Shown in pieces: positions 32,787 through 40,711 of a DNA stretch of 64,000 nt. Made by a program: the position numbers and the translations under genes. Below the pieces are notes generated by a model. That model saw nothing but the letters and a program-made list of their open reading frames with translations. It had not been told where the DNA came from and ran no database searches. Origin of the DNA: DMER64 sp964600385. Lineage in GTDB: Bacteria > Bacteroidota > Bacteroidia > Bacteroidales > UBA932. The stretch lies in assembly GCA_964600385.1 (NCBI GenBank), contig CAZRJC010000002.1, positions 124,001 through 188,000 of the forward strand, in the 5' to 3' direction. The stretch's first letter is position 1. Each line of letters starts with the position of its first letter.

Positions 32787-33314
32787 ATGAAAAGAACATT
32801 GTTTTTTATTACCCTGTTGGTTCTTGCTTTATCATGTACTTCAAAAACAGATGCTCCCAAGCTGGACCTAACCCTGACTCCTCCCTTGAAGGAGAATGCA
32901 GCTATTAACGAATTCATTACCGAAACACAGGCCAATGTCAATGAACTCGCCGTTCAATGCGTTACCATGAATAAGAAAGCAGAAGCTTTCCGCAACGTGG
33001 CTTTCGATTCACTTTCTACTGCACAACAAACCAAACTTGTACAATTAGACCACGATTACGTACAGATGTGGTATGATCATAATGTGTTTTTGACCGCTCA
33101 ATCTGTCAAAATGATGGGATTTCTGCAGGATTCAAAAATCTCACTCGATGCTACGGTAGAACTGAGCAAAGCCATGACAGCCATTACTCTCTTTGTACAG
33201 GATCTGAAGAACAAATACGGAGATGATCTTAAGCTGGATCCTTATTCACCTGAGGTACTTCCCGTTCAACCTGCAGAGACCGTACAGGACACCGTTCAGA
33301 CATCTACTTTGTGA
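32787..33314 (+). CDS. Small helical lipoprotein, unknown function
   Basis: A 175-residue lipoprotein. The start at 32787 gives a clean signal peptide (MKRTLFFITLLVLALSC, Cys 17); an upstream in-frame ATG would read through the terminator and promoter and is rejected. The mature part is mostly helical (NEFITETQANVNELAVQCVT, LVQLDHDYVQMWYDHN) with a Pro/Thr/Val-rich tail. I do not recognise the family. Its stop overlaps the GTG start of the DUF3109 gene (GTGA), so the two are translationally coupled. Confidence 0.7.
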   Translation: MKRTLFFITLLVLALSCTSKTDAPKLDLTLTPPLKENAAINEFITETQANVNELAVQCVTMNKKAEAFRNVAFDSLSTAQQTKLVQLDHDYVQMWYDHNVFLTAQSVKMMGFLQDSKISLDATVELSKAMTAITLFVQDLKNKYGDDLKLDPYSPEVLPVQPAETVQDTVQTSTL

Positions 33315-33880
33315 ATAAATTGGGAGATAGTCTTATTGTCTCGGGCCAGGTACTTACCGAATGCTTTTGCTGCGATTTGTCTGCATGCAAAGGCATTTGT
33401 TGCGTAGAAGGAGATAGCGGAGCCCCTTTGACCGAAGAAGAATGCACTCTTCTTGAACGGGAATGGCATACATATGCTCCTTATATGCAAAAGAAAGGCA
33501 TCCGGTCAATTGAGAAACAGGGCACCTGGGTTACAGATTGTGAAGGCGACCGTGTAACCCCCCTCATCGATGGAAAGGAATGTGCCTATGCTTTTTTTGA
33601 AAACAGAGTCTGTTGTTGTGCCATAGAAAGGGCCTGGAGCAAAGGAGAAACTTCATTCCGCAAACCTGTGTCGTGCTGGCTGTATCCTATTCGTGTCCAG
33701 AAACTGGCAGACAATACTATTGCACTGAACTATCATGAGTGGCATTTGTGCAGGGCCGCCTGTAGAAAAGGGGAACAGTTAAAGCTTCGTGTTTTTGAAT
33801 TTTTACGCGAACCTCTGATCCATTGTTTTGGTGAAGAGACCTATAAGGCTATTCAGGAAGCAGCAGACAATCACGAATGA
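33311..33880 (+). CDS. DUF3109 family cysteine-rich protein
   Basis: A 189-residue cytoplasmic protein with 14 Cys. The family pattern is visible: CFCCDLSACKGICCVEGDSG at about 19-38, then GKECAYAFFE, CCCAIERAW, KPVSCWLYPIRV and HLCRAACRKG. Cys spacing like that of Fe-S proteins suggests a cluster, but its function is unknown. GTG start overlapping the previous stop by 4 bp. Its last 32 bp overlap the convergent hemW gene. Confidence 0.85.
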   Translation: MNKLGDSLIVSGQVLTECFCCDLSACKGICCVEGDSGAPLTEEECTLLEREWHTYAPYMQKKGIRSIEKQGTWVTDCEGDRVTPLIDGKECAYAFFENRVCCCAIERAWSKGETSFRKPVSCWLYPIRVQKLADNTIALNYHEWHLCRAACRKGEQLKLRVFEFLREPLIHCFGEETYKAIQEAADNHE

Positions 33881-34988
33881 TGGAATCTGCCGTAAAAAGA
33901 TGAGAAAGGGGTATCGCCAGACGGTCCCCTTCTTTTTTTAACTTACCCGATTGAATAAAAGGCATTGCCTGTTCAAGAAACCGGGTATGGGTCCGTTCAC
34001 CGGCCATTTCACGAAATATCCGAAGATCCATCCCTTTCGCAGTTCTTAGCCCCAACATTATTAATTCATTAAATACGTCGAAAGGTGTGAGCCGGTCGTA
34101 ACTTCGAACCGGTTTTTTGTCCGAGATGCCTGAAATGTAACGGTTTATATCGGCCTTATTCCAGTATCTGTCCTGCCCGTTGAACGAATGTGCAGACGGG
34201 CCCAGACCCAGGTAGGGTATTCGTTGCCAGTACGCGCTGTTGTGGCGGGATTCGGCTCCGGGCAAAGCAAAACTGGATATTTCATATTGCACGTACCCGT
34301 TTTCCTGCAGGATTTTTTGGAGCAGGGCATATTGAGCTGCACAGTCTTCTTCCGGAGGCAAATTTTGTTTATCTGCCCAGGAAAGACCCGGTTCGAGACT
34401 TAACTGATAGGCCGAGATGTGCTCCGGTTTTAAACAAAGTGCCTGGTGCAGGGTGTCTTCCCAGATGCCGAGGTTAAGATTGGGAAATCCGAAGATCAGG
34501 TCTATGCTGATATTGCCAAAGCCTGCCTCGCGGGCTGTGTGGAAGGAATCGAGAGCCTCCCGTGCAGTATGCCGGCGGCGCATTTCTTTAAGAACAGGAT
34601 CGTAGAAAGACTGGATTCCCATACTTAATCTGTTGATACCGCCGGTCAATAAGGTCCGGCAATATTGTGTTGTTAGATCGGACGGGTTGGCTTCCACAGT
34701 AATTTCACCTGTCTCAAGACCGTAAGCAGCCAGGTCAGAACGGAAAACAGAACAGAGACCAACAAGTTTTTCGGCAGGGCAAAGACTGGGAGTGCCGCCG
34801 CCAAAATAAATAGTATGGCGCGGTAAACCGGGGTCACCGCGCCATAAAGGAAGCCAAAGTTTCTTTTCTATTATCCATTCGTTATGAATGGCCTCCAGCA
34901 ACAGGGGCATTTTGTCCGTGCGGATGCTGGAATAGAAATTACAATAGGAGCAGAACCTCCTGCAAAAGGGTATGTGTACGTATATCAA
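33849..34988 (-). CDS. hemW: Radical SAM heme chaperone HemW
   Basis: A 379-residue radical SAM protein. The cluster motif CRRFCSYC is at residues 9-16, with FYS following as in HemW (C-x3-C-x2-C with the CNF extension). YFGGGTPSL, EANPSDLT, SMGIQSFYDPVLKEMRRRHT and the C-terminal HemW domain (LGLGPSAHSF, then ELIMLGLRTAKGMD) are visible. HemW is related to coproporphyrinogen dehydrogenase but inserts heme into respiratory enzymes. Start is a TTG that overlaps the upstream stop (TTGA), an unusual but well-supported choice because MIYVHIPFC is the family's beginning. Confidence 0.9.
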   Translation of the reverse strand: MIYVHIPFCRRFCSYCNFYSSIRTDKMPLLLEAIHNEWIIEKKLWLPLWRGDPGLPRHTIYFGGGTPSLCPAEKLVGLCSVFRSDLAAYGLETGEITVEANPSDLTTQYCRTLLTGGINRLSMGIQSFYDPVLKEMRRRHTAREALDSFHTAREAGFGNISIDLIFGFPNLNLGIWEDTLHQALCLKPEHISAYQLSLEPGLSWADKQNLPPEEDCAAQYALLQKILQENGYVQYEISSFALPGAESRHNSAYWQRIPYLGLGPSAHSFNGQDRYWNKADINRYISGISDKKPVRSYDRLTPFDVFNELIMLGLRTAKGMDLRIFREMAGERTHTRFLEQAMPFIQSGKLKKEGDRLAIPLSHLFTADSIIRDCLLLPE

Positions 34989-35842
34989 CGCAGGAGCAGG
35001 TCGGCGGCGCCTATCTTACCGTCTGTTGTGTAGACTTCTGCCGTATAAACACCTTTGCTGAAAGTAACACCGGAGAAATAGATGCAGAATTCCACTTCTT
35101 CTCCCTGATAGTCAATCTCGCGAACGGCAGAATAAATCAGTTGTTCCCCGGCGGCATTGAATACACCCTGGTCTGGATTGGTGAGCAGAATTCCATCAGG
35201 TCCTTTTATGCGAAGGTAAATATTCCTGGGGCCTTTTTGAGCAATGGAATTTTCAATGAGGCTGCCGCAGAATTTAAGTTTCTCGATACGGCTGGAACGT
35301 TCAGATTCTTTTCCACTTTCTGTTATACCGGCCATTACAAAGTTACGTCCTTTTATCTGGGACCCGATTTCAACCTGTTTGGCATAGGTGTCCGTAGTGG
35401 TACGCAGTTCTTCGTATTGTTGTGTGGCCTTTGAGGCTTCTTCACGCGCCTGAGAAACATCTTCCCTCAAAGCAATATTAAGCGTGTTGAGCGAATCTAT
35501 CTGGTGAATGTAGCTGCGCATAATGCTGCGAAGGGTCCCCAGTTCTTTTTCGTATTGACGGATGCTGGCCCGGTTAGTGGCCTCGGTTTTGTTAATACGT
35601 TCAATCAACAGGTCTATCTTTTCACGTTCCTCAGTTAACCGTGCATTTAACGTGTCATTATTGGTGCTTAATGAATCGTATTCTGCACGCAGTTGAACCA
35701 TTTGGTCGGTAAGTTCCTGTTTCTCCATGGTAAGTTCTTTGACCATGGAGCTACGGTCAAACCAGATCCAGGCAAGAGCTCCCAGGAGCAGGATTGCAAC
35801 GGCTCCCAGAATAATGACGACGGTTTTGAGATTCTTTTCCAT
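34985..35842 (-). CDS. Membrane-anchored coiled-coil protein
   Basis: A 285-residue protein with one N-terminal membrane span (about 8-28), a long coiled coil (about 32-160; ELTMEKQELTDQMVQLRAEY, LIERINKTEATNRASIRQYE) and a C-terminal beta-rich domain (about 190-285; EKLKFCGSLIENSIAQKGPR, NIYLRIKGPDGILLTNP). Its domain plan occurs widely in Bacteroidales without a named function. Most of it probably lies outside the inner membrane. It leads a unit with hemW (4-bp overlap); the -7 box is at 35871-35878. Confidence 0.68.
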   Translation of the reverse strand: MEKNLKTVVIILGAVAILLLGALAWIWFDRSSMVKELTMEKQELTDQMVQLRAEYDSLSTNNDTLNARLTEEREKIDLLIERINKTEATNRASIRQYEKELGTLRSIMRSYIHQIDSLNTLNIALREDVSQAREEASKATQQYEELRTTTDTYAKQVEIGSQIKGRNFVMAGITESGKESERSSRIEKLKFCGSLIENSIAQKGPRNIYLRIKGPDGILLTNPDQGVFNAAGEQLIYSAVREIDYQGEEVEFCIYFSGVTFSKGVYTAEVYTTDGKIGAADLLLR

Positions 35843-35870
35843 ATTAATGATAATTTAATCTATAGTAACA

Positions 35871-35898
35871 CAAAAGTAGTAAAAAACGCCTACATTTG
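35871..35898. promoter_or_regulatory. Divergent overlapping promoters, coiled-coil protein / 162-residue membrane protein
   Basis: The leftward box is CAAAAGTA at 35871-35878 (TACTTTTG), 28 bp before its ATG. The rightward box is TACATTTG at 35891-35898, 25 bp before its ATG. The gap is 12 bp. Confidence 0.6.
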
Positions 35899-35923
35899 TT
35901 CCGAATAGGTAAATCATAATAAA

Positions 35924-36412
35924 ATGAATGCATTTAACGTTGGGAAATATCTGATAAGAGTACTGAAATTCATTGTTTTTTATTCTGTACTTGTCCTTAT
36001 AATGCTGGCAATCGTTTTTTATACAAGCGAGCATACTATTTCATTTCGTGAATTTCTGCAGCCTGAGTCCGGGAACAACCTGAGGAGCATGATCATTCTC
36101 ATTGTCGCTTTTTCTGCCGTTTATCCTTTCATTGGATTTGGCAAACGCGAAGTGCACATGAACCGTTCTTTTGATAAGGATAAAGAAGTGGTCACGGGCA
36201 TGGTTTCGGATATGGGATACGTGCTGGTATCGGACTATGACAATAAGCTGGTGTTTAAATCAAAGCGGATTTTAACCAGAATATTTCGTGTCTTTGAAGA
36301 TAAAATCACCATTGATTATTCAGATAATCCGTTAATTATCAGTGGTATGAGACGTGATATCATGCGCGTTTCACAACACATTCAGTACCATTTCCGCAGG
36401 ATGGAGGAATAA
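35924..36412 (+). CDS. Conserved membrane protein, two spans
   Basis: A 162-residue protein. Two membrane spans are clear (about 12-33, FIVFYSVLVLIMLAIVFY; and about 51-70, MIILIVAFSAVYPFIGF). A mixed alpha/beta cytoplasmic domain of about 85 residues follows, with FDKDKEVVTGMVSDMGYVLV and FEDKITIDYSDNPLIISG. No named family recognised. Its stop codon is the first TAA of a 16-bp tandem duplication. Confidence 0.68.
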   Translation: MNAFNVGKYLIRVLKFIVFYSVLVLIMLAIVFYTSEHTISFREFLQPESGNNLRSMIILIVAFSAVYPFIGFGKREVHMNRSFDKDKEVVTGMVSDMGYVLVSDYDNKLVFKSKRILTRIFRVFEDKITIDYSDNPLIISGMRRDIMRVSQHIQYHFRRMEE

Positions 36413-36441
36413 CAGGCTGGAGAAATAACAGGCTGGAGAAA
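36410..36441. repeat. 16-bp tandem duplication at a stop codon
   Basis: TAACAGGCTGGAGAAA occurs twice head to tail, at 36410-36425 and 36426-36441. The first copy supplies the stop codon of the preceding gene. It ends 8 bp before the stop of the convergent cytochrome b gene. Confidence 0.9.
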
Positions 36442-36449
36442 TACTCAGA

Positions 36450-37097
36450 TCAGAAGAACAGACAGTAGATTACCACTACCGTAAAACCAAGGCACAACAA
36501 GCTTGAATAGGCGAGTGATATTACCCGTAAAACAGGCAATACTTTTGATGTGCTCAGTCCAATACTGTGGAAAGCAGACCAGAACCCGTGGTTGATATGC
36601 AGCCACAGAGCCGTAAACCATATCAGGTAGCAGGCAGCAATCAGCGGAGTTCCCAATTCACGGGTTACCAGCAGGTATCCGTTCTGAGGTTCCCTGCCCA
36701 TGAAATCCTGCCATTGCATGTTCACCCAGAAATGAGAGAGGTGTATTCCCAATACGCCAAGGACTATTATACCCAAAATGAGCATGTTGCGAGAAGCCCA
36801 ATGATCAATCCATAATCCCTCTGTTCTGTTTGCCGATTTGTATTTTACTTCGCCCCTGGCTTTAAGGTTTTTAAGCGAAATGTATAAAGCGAAGAAAATA
36901 TGGATTATGAATCCGGCAGCCAGAACGGGAACAATAAGCTTGATCACCGGATTATTGCCCATAAAGTTGGTGACAGCAGTGAAGGTTTCTTCTCCCCAGA
37001 GGATGGTAAAATTGGCCGTCATATGAACGGTCAGGAATAAAATAAGAAACAGCCCGCTCAGGCTCATTATTACTTTTTTAACTACAGAAGTTATCAT
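36450..37097 (-). CDS. Succinate dehydrogenase/fumarate reductase cytochrome b subunit
   Basis: A 215-residue five-span membrane protein of the b558 family (SdhC/FrdC of the Bacteroidota-Bacillus type). Candidate heme ligands are His in FLTVHMTANFTIL, LGIHLSHFWV and LHINHGFWSAFHSIG. It anchors the catalytic subunits and passes electrons to or from menaquinone. I chose the ATG at 37097 (MITSVVKKVIMSLSGLFLIL); a longer frame crosses the -7 box. Odd point: the flavoprotein and iron-sulfur subunit genes, which normally follow in the same operon, are absent; convergent genes close the unit directly downstream. Confidence 0.88.
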   Translation of the reverse strand: MITSVVKKVIMSLSGLFLILFLTVHMTANFTILWGEETFTAVTNFMGNNPVIKLIVPVLAAGFIIHIFFALYISLKNLKARGEVKYKSANRTEGLWIDHWASRNMLILGIIVLGVLGIHLSHFWVNMQWQDFMGREPQNGYLLVTRELGTPLIAACYLIWFTALWLHINHGFWSAFHSIGLSTSKVLPVLRVISLAYSSLLCLGFTVVVIYCLFF

Positions 37098-37121
37098 TTT
37101 GCACAGTGTAGGTATGTAACA

Positions 37122-37148
37122 AAGATACACGGATTTTGTTTATCTTTG
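37122..37148. promoter_or_regulatory. Divergent overlapping promoters, cytochrome b / pyrH
   Basis: The leftward box is CAAAGATA at 37122-37129 (TATCTTTG), 24 bp before the cytochrome b ATG. The rightward box is TATCTTTG at 37141-37148, 21 bp before the pyrH ATG. The gap is 11 bp and both boxes are exact consensus. Confidence 0.68.
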
Positions 37149-37169
37149 TCTGTATCCAAAGATTTTGCG

Positions 37170-37874
37170 ATGAAGTACAAAAGGGTTTTACTCAAGTTAA
37201 GTGGTGAAAGTCTGGGCGGACCGGATGGTCAGGGTCTGGATTCCGGAGTCCTGAATACTTTTGCTCAGGAAATATGTCCGGTGGTTAAGGCCGGTGTTCA
37301 GGTGGCTATTGTCATTGGTGGCGGCAATATTTTTCGTGGTTTGAAAGGCGTTGGGGAGGGTTATGACCGTGTTCACGGAGATCAGATGGGTATGCTTGCT
37401 ACTGTCATTAACAGTATTGCCCTGGCAGATGCCCTGCGCGAGATGAATCTGCAGGCAGAAGTATATACCGCAACCCCCATGCTTGCATTTGCCAACTACT
37501 ATAAGCGCGATGCTGTTCTTTCTCATCTTGAAAAAGGTGCGGTAACTCTTTTGGCCGGGGGAACAGGGAATCCCTTTTTCACCACCGATTCGGCCTCGGC
37601 CTTGCGTGCCATTGAACTGGGCGCCGATGCCGTATTGAAAGGTACCCGCGTAGACGGAGTATACACGGCCGACCCCGAAAAAGATCCTAAGGCGGTGCGT
37701 TATACAACTCTATCATTTGACGAGGCATTGCAAAAAAATCTTAAAATCATGGATTTGACCGCTTTTACCCTCTGCCGCGAAAACAGAATGCCTATTGTGG
37801 TATTCAATATGAATACACCCGGCAATATGTTGAGAATAATTGATGGTGAACCGGTTGGAACGATAATTAAATAA
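37170..37874 (+). CDS. pyrH: UMP kinase
   Basis: A 234-residue amino-acid-kinase-fold enzyme. Visible are YKRVLLKLSGESLGG (phosphate loop), VIGGGNIFRG, DQMGMLATVINSIAL, and FFTTDSASALRAIELGADAV with KGTRVDGVY. It phosphorylates UMP to UDP and is normally GTP-activated and UTP-inhibited. I chose ATG 37170; a TTG at 37146 lies on the promoter. It forms the usual pair with frr 10 bp later. Confidence 0.96.
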   Translation: MKYKRVLLKLSGESLGGPDGQGLDSGVLNTFAQEICPVVKAGVQVAIVIGGGNIFRGLKGVGEGYDRVHGDQMGMLATVINSIALADALREMNLQAEVYTATPMLAFANYYKRDAVLSHLEKGAVTLLAGGTGNPFFTTDSASALRAIELGADAVLKGTRVDGVYTADPEKDPKAVRYTTLSFDEALQKNLKIMDLTAFTLCRENRMPIVVFNMNTPGNMLRIIDGEPVGTIIK

Positions 37875-37884
37875 AATATATAAT

Positions 37885-38451
37885 ATGGAAATCAGCGACG
37901 CAAAAAAAGTTTTGGAGCAGGTTAAGGATAAAATGTCCAAAGCGGTCGAGTATCTCGATAATGAGCTCGCCACGTATCGTGTTGGGAAAGCGAATCCTTC
38001 AATTTTTTCGGGAATCAGTATAGAGTATTACGGGACACCCACTCCCCTGGCTCAGGTAGCCAGCATTACCGTTCCCGATGCCCGTACAATGATCATTCAG
38101 CCCTGGGAAAAATCGCTCATCCAGCAGATCGAAAAAGCGATAATGGTAGCGAACCTCGGGTTCACACCTCAAAATAACGGGGAGATAATCAGAATCCAGG
38201 TACCGCCATTGACAGAAGAGCGTAGAAAGGAGCTCGTGAAAAAGGCAAAAAACGAAGGGGAAACCGCACGGATAAGTCTGCGTAATGCCCGGCGTGATGG
38301 AGTGGATTTATTAAAAAAATACCAGAAGGACGGATTGTCAGAAGATGTGGTCAAGGATACCGAAACCCTTATTCAAAAGGAACTGGATGTCTTTACCAAA
38401 AAAGTGGAAGATATTCTCCTGGTCAAGGAAAAAGAGATCATGACCGTCTGA
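37885..38451 (+). CDS. frr: Ribosome recycling factor
   Basis: A 188-residue protein of normal length. Family features: ELATYRVGKANPSIFSGI, YYGTPTPLAQVASITVPDAR, IQPWEKSLIQQIEKAI, GEIIRIQVPPLTEERRKELV. With EF-G it splits post-termination ribosomes. Co-transcribed with pyrH and ending at a bidirectional terminator. Confidence 0.97.
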   Translation: MEISDAKKVLEQVKDKMSKAVEYLDNELATYRVGKANPSIFSGISIEYYGTPTPLAQVASITVPDARTMIIQPWEKSLIQQIEKAIMVANLGFTPQNNGEIIRIQVPPLTEERRKELVKKAKNEGETARISLRNARRDGVDLLKKYQKDGLSEDVVKDTETLIQKELDVFTKKVEDILLVKEKEIMTV

Positions 38452-38458
38452 TTACAAA

Positions 38459-38483
38459 AAACGCCCCGTTTCCCGGGGCGTTT
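38459..38483. terminator. Bidirectional terminator between frr and pgk
   Basis: A stem of 8-10 bp (ACGCCCCG at 38461-38468 with CGGGGCGT at 38474-38481, 5-base loop) is flanked by A-run on the left and T-run on the right, so it can end both frr (rightward) and pgk (leftward). Confidence 0.88.
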
Positions 38484-38505
38484 TACTTTTACATATAATA
38501 CAGAT

Positions 38506-39762
38506 CTATTCGCGGATAGCTATTATGCCGGGAAGTTCAATGCCTTCCAGATATTCAAGCATGGCACCGCCACCAGTGGAAACGTAGCTGACTTTGTCTG
38601 CATAACCCATTTGTGTAACGGCAGCAACGGAATCTCCGCCGCCAACCAGCGAGAAAGCTCCCTGTTGCGTGGCTTTGGCAACAAATTCTACCAGAGCCAG
38701 TGTGCCTTTGGCGAATTTGGGCATTTCAAATACTCCTACCGGGCCGTTCCATAAGATGGTGCGGGAGTTCATAATGACTTTTTTCCAGGTTTCCAGGGCT
38801 TTGGGACCAGCGTCCATTCCCAGCCATCCGTCGGGAATAGCGTCTACTTCACAAGTCTGTTCGTTGGCATTGTTGTCAAAAGCATCTCCGGCAATCACAT
38901 CTTCGGAAATATAAATCCTGACACCTTTGGCCTTGGCTTTTTCCATAATATCCAGGGCGAGCTGCAACTGATCGTCTTCGCAAAGTGATTTTCCAATTTT
39001 GCCTCCCTGTGCCTTCACAAAAGTAAAGCTCATGCCACCGCCAATGATCATATTGTCTACTTTATCAAGCAAACGTTCAATAATGGCAATCTTGCTTGAA
39101 ACCTTGGCGCCTCCCAGAATGGCGGTCAGAGGATGTTCCGGTGCGAGCAACACTTTATCAATGGCTTTGATCTCGCCTTCCATTACGTAGCCGAACATTT
39201 TGTCGTTGGGGAAATAGGCTGCTATGAGCGTAGTGGAGGCATGGGCCCGGTGAGCGGTTCCAAAAGCGTCATTGATATAGCAATCGGCATAGGAAGCCAG
39301 GGTGCGGGTGAATTTTTTCTGGCTTTCTTTTACAGCTGATTTGGCAGCTTTCTTCTCTTCTTCGGAGGCATCTTCTGCCAGACCGCGGGGTTTTCCCTCC
39401 TCCTCGGCATAAAAACGCAGGTTTTCAAGTAAAAGCACTTGTCCGGGCTTCAGGGCGGCTGCCATTTCAGCGGCCTGCTCACCCATGCAGTCGGGGGCAA
39501 AGAGTACTTTTGATCCCAGTTGTTTTTCCACTTCCGGAATGATGTGGCGGAGAGAGAACTTGTCTTCCGCTTTTTTGGGCCGTCCCAGGTGGGACATTAT
39601 AACCAGTGCACCGCCGCCGTCAAGAACTTTTCTGAGGGTGGGGATGGCGGCACGTATACGGGTGTTGTCTGTAACTTCAAATTGTGCATTCAACGGCACA
39701 TTGAAATCGACGCGTACGATGGCGCGTTTTTCTTTAAAATTGTAGGTACTGATGTTTTGCAT
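38506..39762 (-). CDS. pgk: Phosphoglycerate kinase
   Basis: A 418-residue glycolytic enzyme. Visible are VRVDFNVPLN, the SHLGRPK loop, LLLENLRFY, the NDAFGTAHRAHAST motif, ILGGAKVSSKI, NGPVGVFE and the phosphate-binding VGGGDSVAAV. Makes ATP from 1,3-bisphosphoglycerate. I chose ATG 39762 (MQNISTYNF); a longer frame to 39819 would overlap the divergent gene and the promoter region. Insert EEGKPRGLAEDASEEEKKAA (about 115-135) is a Bacteroidota-type surface loop. Confidence 0.96.
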   Translation of the reverse strand: MQNISTYNFKEKRAIVRVDFNVPLNAQFEVTDNTRIRAAIPTLRKVLDGGGALVIMSHLGRPKKAEDKFSLRHIIPEVEKQLGSKVLFAPDCMGEQAAEMAAALKPGQVLLLENLRFYAEEEGKPRGLAEDASEEEKKAAKSAVKESQKKFTRTLASYADCYINDAFGTAHRAHASTTLIAAYFPNDKMFGYVMEGEIKAIDKVLLAPEHPLTAILGGAKVSSKIAIIERLLDKVDNMIIGGGMSFTFVKAQGGKIGKSLCEDDQLQLALDIMEKAKAKGVRIYISEDVIAGDAFDNNANEQTCEVDAIPDGWLGMDAGPKALETWKKVIMNSRTILWNGPVGVFEMPKFAKGTLALVEFVAKATQQGAFSLVGGGDSVAAVTQMGYADKVSYVSTGGGAMLEYLEGIELPGIIAIRE

Positions 39763-39782
39763 GTCTTCCAATATTAGTACAG

Positions 39783-39809
39783 CAAAGATACATTTTTTAT
39801 ATATCTTTA
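39783..39809. promoter_or_regulatory. Divergent overlapping promoters, pgk / RlmI-like methyltransferase
   Basis: The leftward box is CAAAGATA at 39783-39790 (TATCTTTG), 20 bp before the pgk ATG. The rightward box is TATCTTTA at 39802-39809, with A in place of the final G, 4 bases before its ATG. The gap is 11 bp. Confidence 0.58.
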
Positions 39810-39813
39810 CCAG

Positions 39814-40695
39814 ATGCAACTGTTAAGTCCCGGTTTGTGGAATGATTACCAACTCATTGATTGCGGCGAAGGTGAAAAGCTGGAGCGGTTTGGCCCGTAT
39901 TTGCTTATCAGACCTGAACCTAAAGCATTTTGGGCCAAGTCAATGCCAAATGAAGAGTGGCTGCATCGTGCCCATATACGATTTGTACCCGGAGCCGGCT
40001 TTGGACGGGCCGGAAAGGAAGACAGCGGCACTTGGGAAAAGCTGAAGAAAGTCCCCGATCAATGGGTTATTTCTTATGGAAAACTTTTCAAAATGCGGCT
40101 GGGTCTTACAGCGTTCAAACACGTGGGTATTTTTCCGGAGCAGGCTCCCAACTGGGATTATATTTACGAGAATACCAGCAGATTGCAAGGGAAAGCCAAT
40201 GTGCTGAACCTGTTTGCCTATACGGGAGCTGCCTCACTGGCTGCCAGGGCTGCTGGGGCCGAAGTGGTACATCTGGATGCTGTACGTCAGGTGCTTACCT
40301 GGAGTCGTGAAAATATGGAGTTGAGCGGGATGTCCGGAATCCGATGGATCCTGGAAGATGCGTTCAAATTCGTTAAGCGCGAGGTTCGCAGGGGAAATAC
40401 CTATAAGGGCATAATCCTCGATCCGCCCGCTTACGGACACGGGCCCGAAGGAGAACGCTGGAAACTGGATGACTGCCTGTTCTCGTTATTGGTGGAATGT
40501 GCCAAATTGGTGGCTCCTGCCGATTCATTCATGGTTTTGAACCTGTATTCAAACGGTTATTCGGCTTTACTGGCAGATACCCTGGCCAGACAGGCATTTC
40601 CCGCAGGAGGTGAATATACTTTTGGAGAATTGTATCTGGAAGACACTTTTGGAAAACGATTGCCATTAAGTGTTTTTTCCAGGCTAAATTTATAA
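39814..40695 (+). CDS. Class I rRNA methyltransferase (RlmI/RlmL-like)
   Basis: A 293-residue SAM methyltransferase. It shows VLNLFAYTGAASLAARAAGA (SAM motif I), EVVHLDAVRQVLTWSRENME, and the Rlm catalytic motif YKGIILDPPAYGHGPEGERW. The N-terminal 110 residues are a short beta-rich domain rather than a full PUA domain. This pattern fits the RlmI-related family (23S rRNA m5C/m2G modification), but the target base is not known. The -7-like box ends 4 bases before the ATG, so the mRNA is probably leaderless. Confidence 0.82.
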   Translation: MQLLSPGLWNDYQLIDCGEGEKLERFGPYLLIRPEPKAFWAKSMPNEEWLHRAHIRFVPGAGFGRAGKEDSGTWEKLKKVPDQWVISYGKLFKMRLGLTAFKHVGIFPEQAPNWDYIYENTSRLQGKANVLNLFAYTGAASLAARAAGAEVVHLDAVRQVLTWSRENMELSGMSGIRWILEDAFKFVKREVRRGNTYKGIILDPPAYGHGPEGERWKLDDCLFSLLVECAKLVAPADSFMVLNLYSNGYSALLADTLARQAFPAGGEYTFGELYLEDTFGKRLPLSVFSRLNL

Positions 40696-40711
40696 ACTTA
40701 AAATAATAAAG

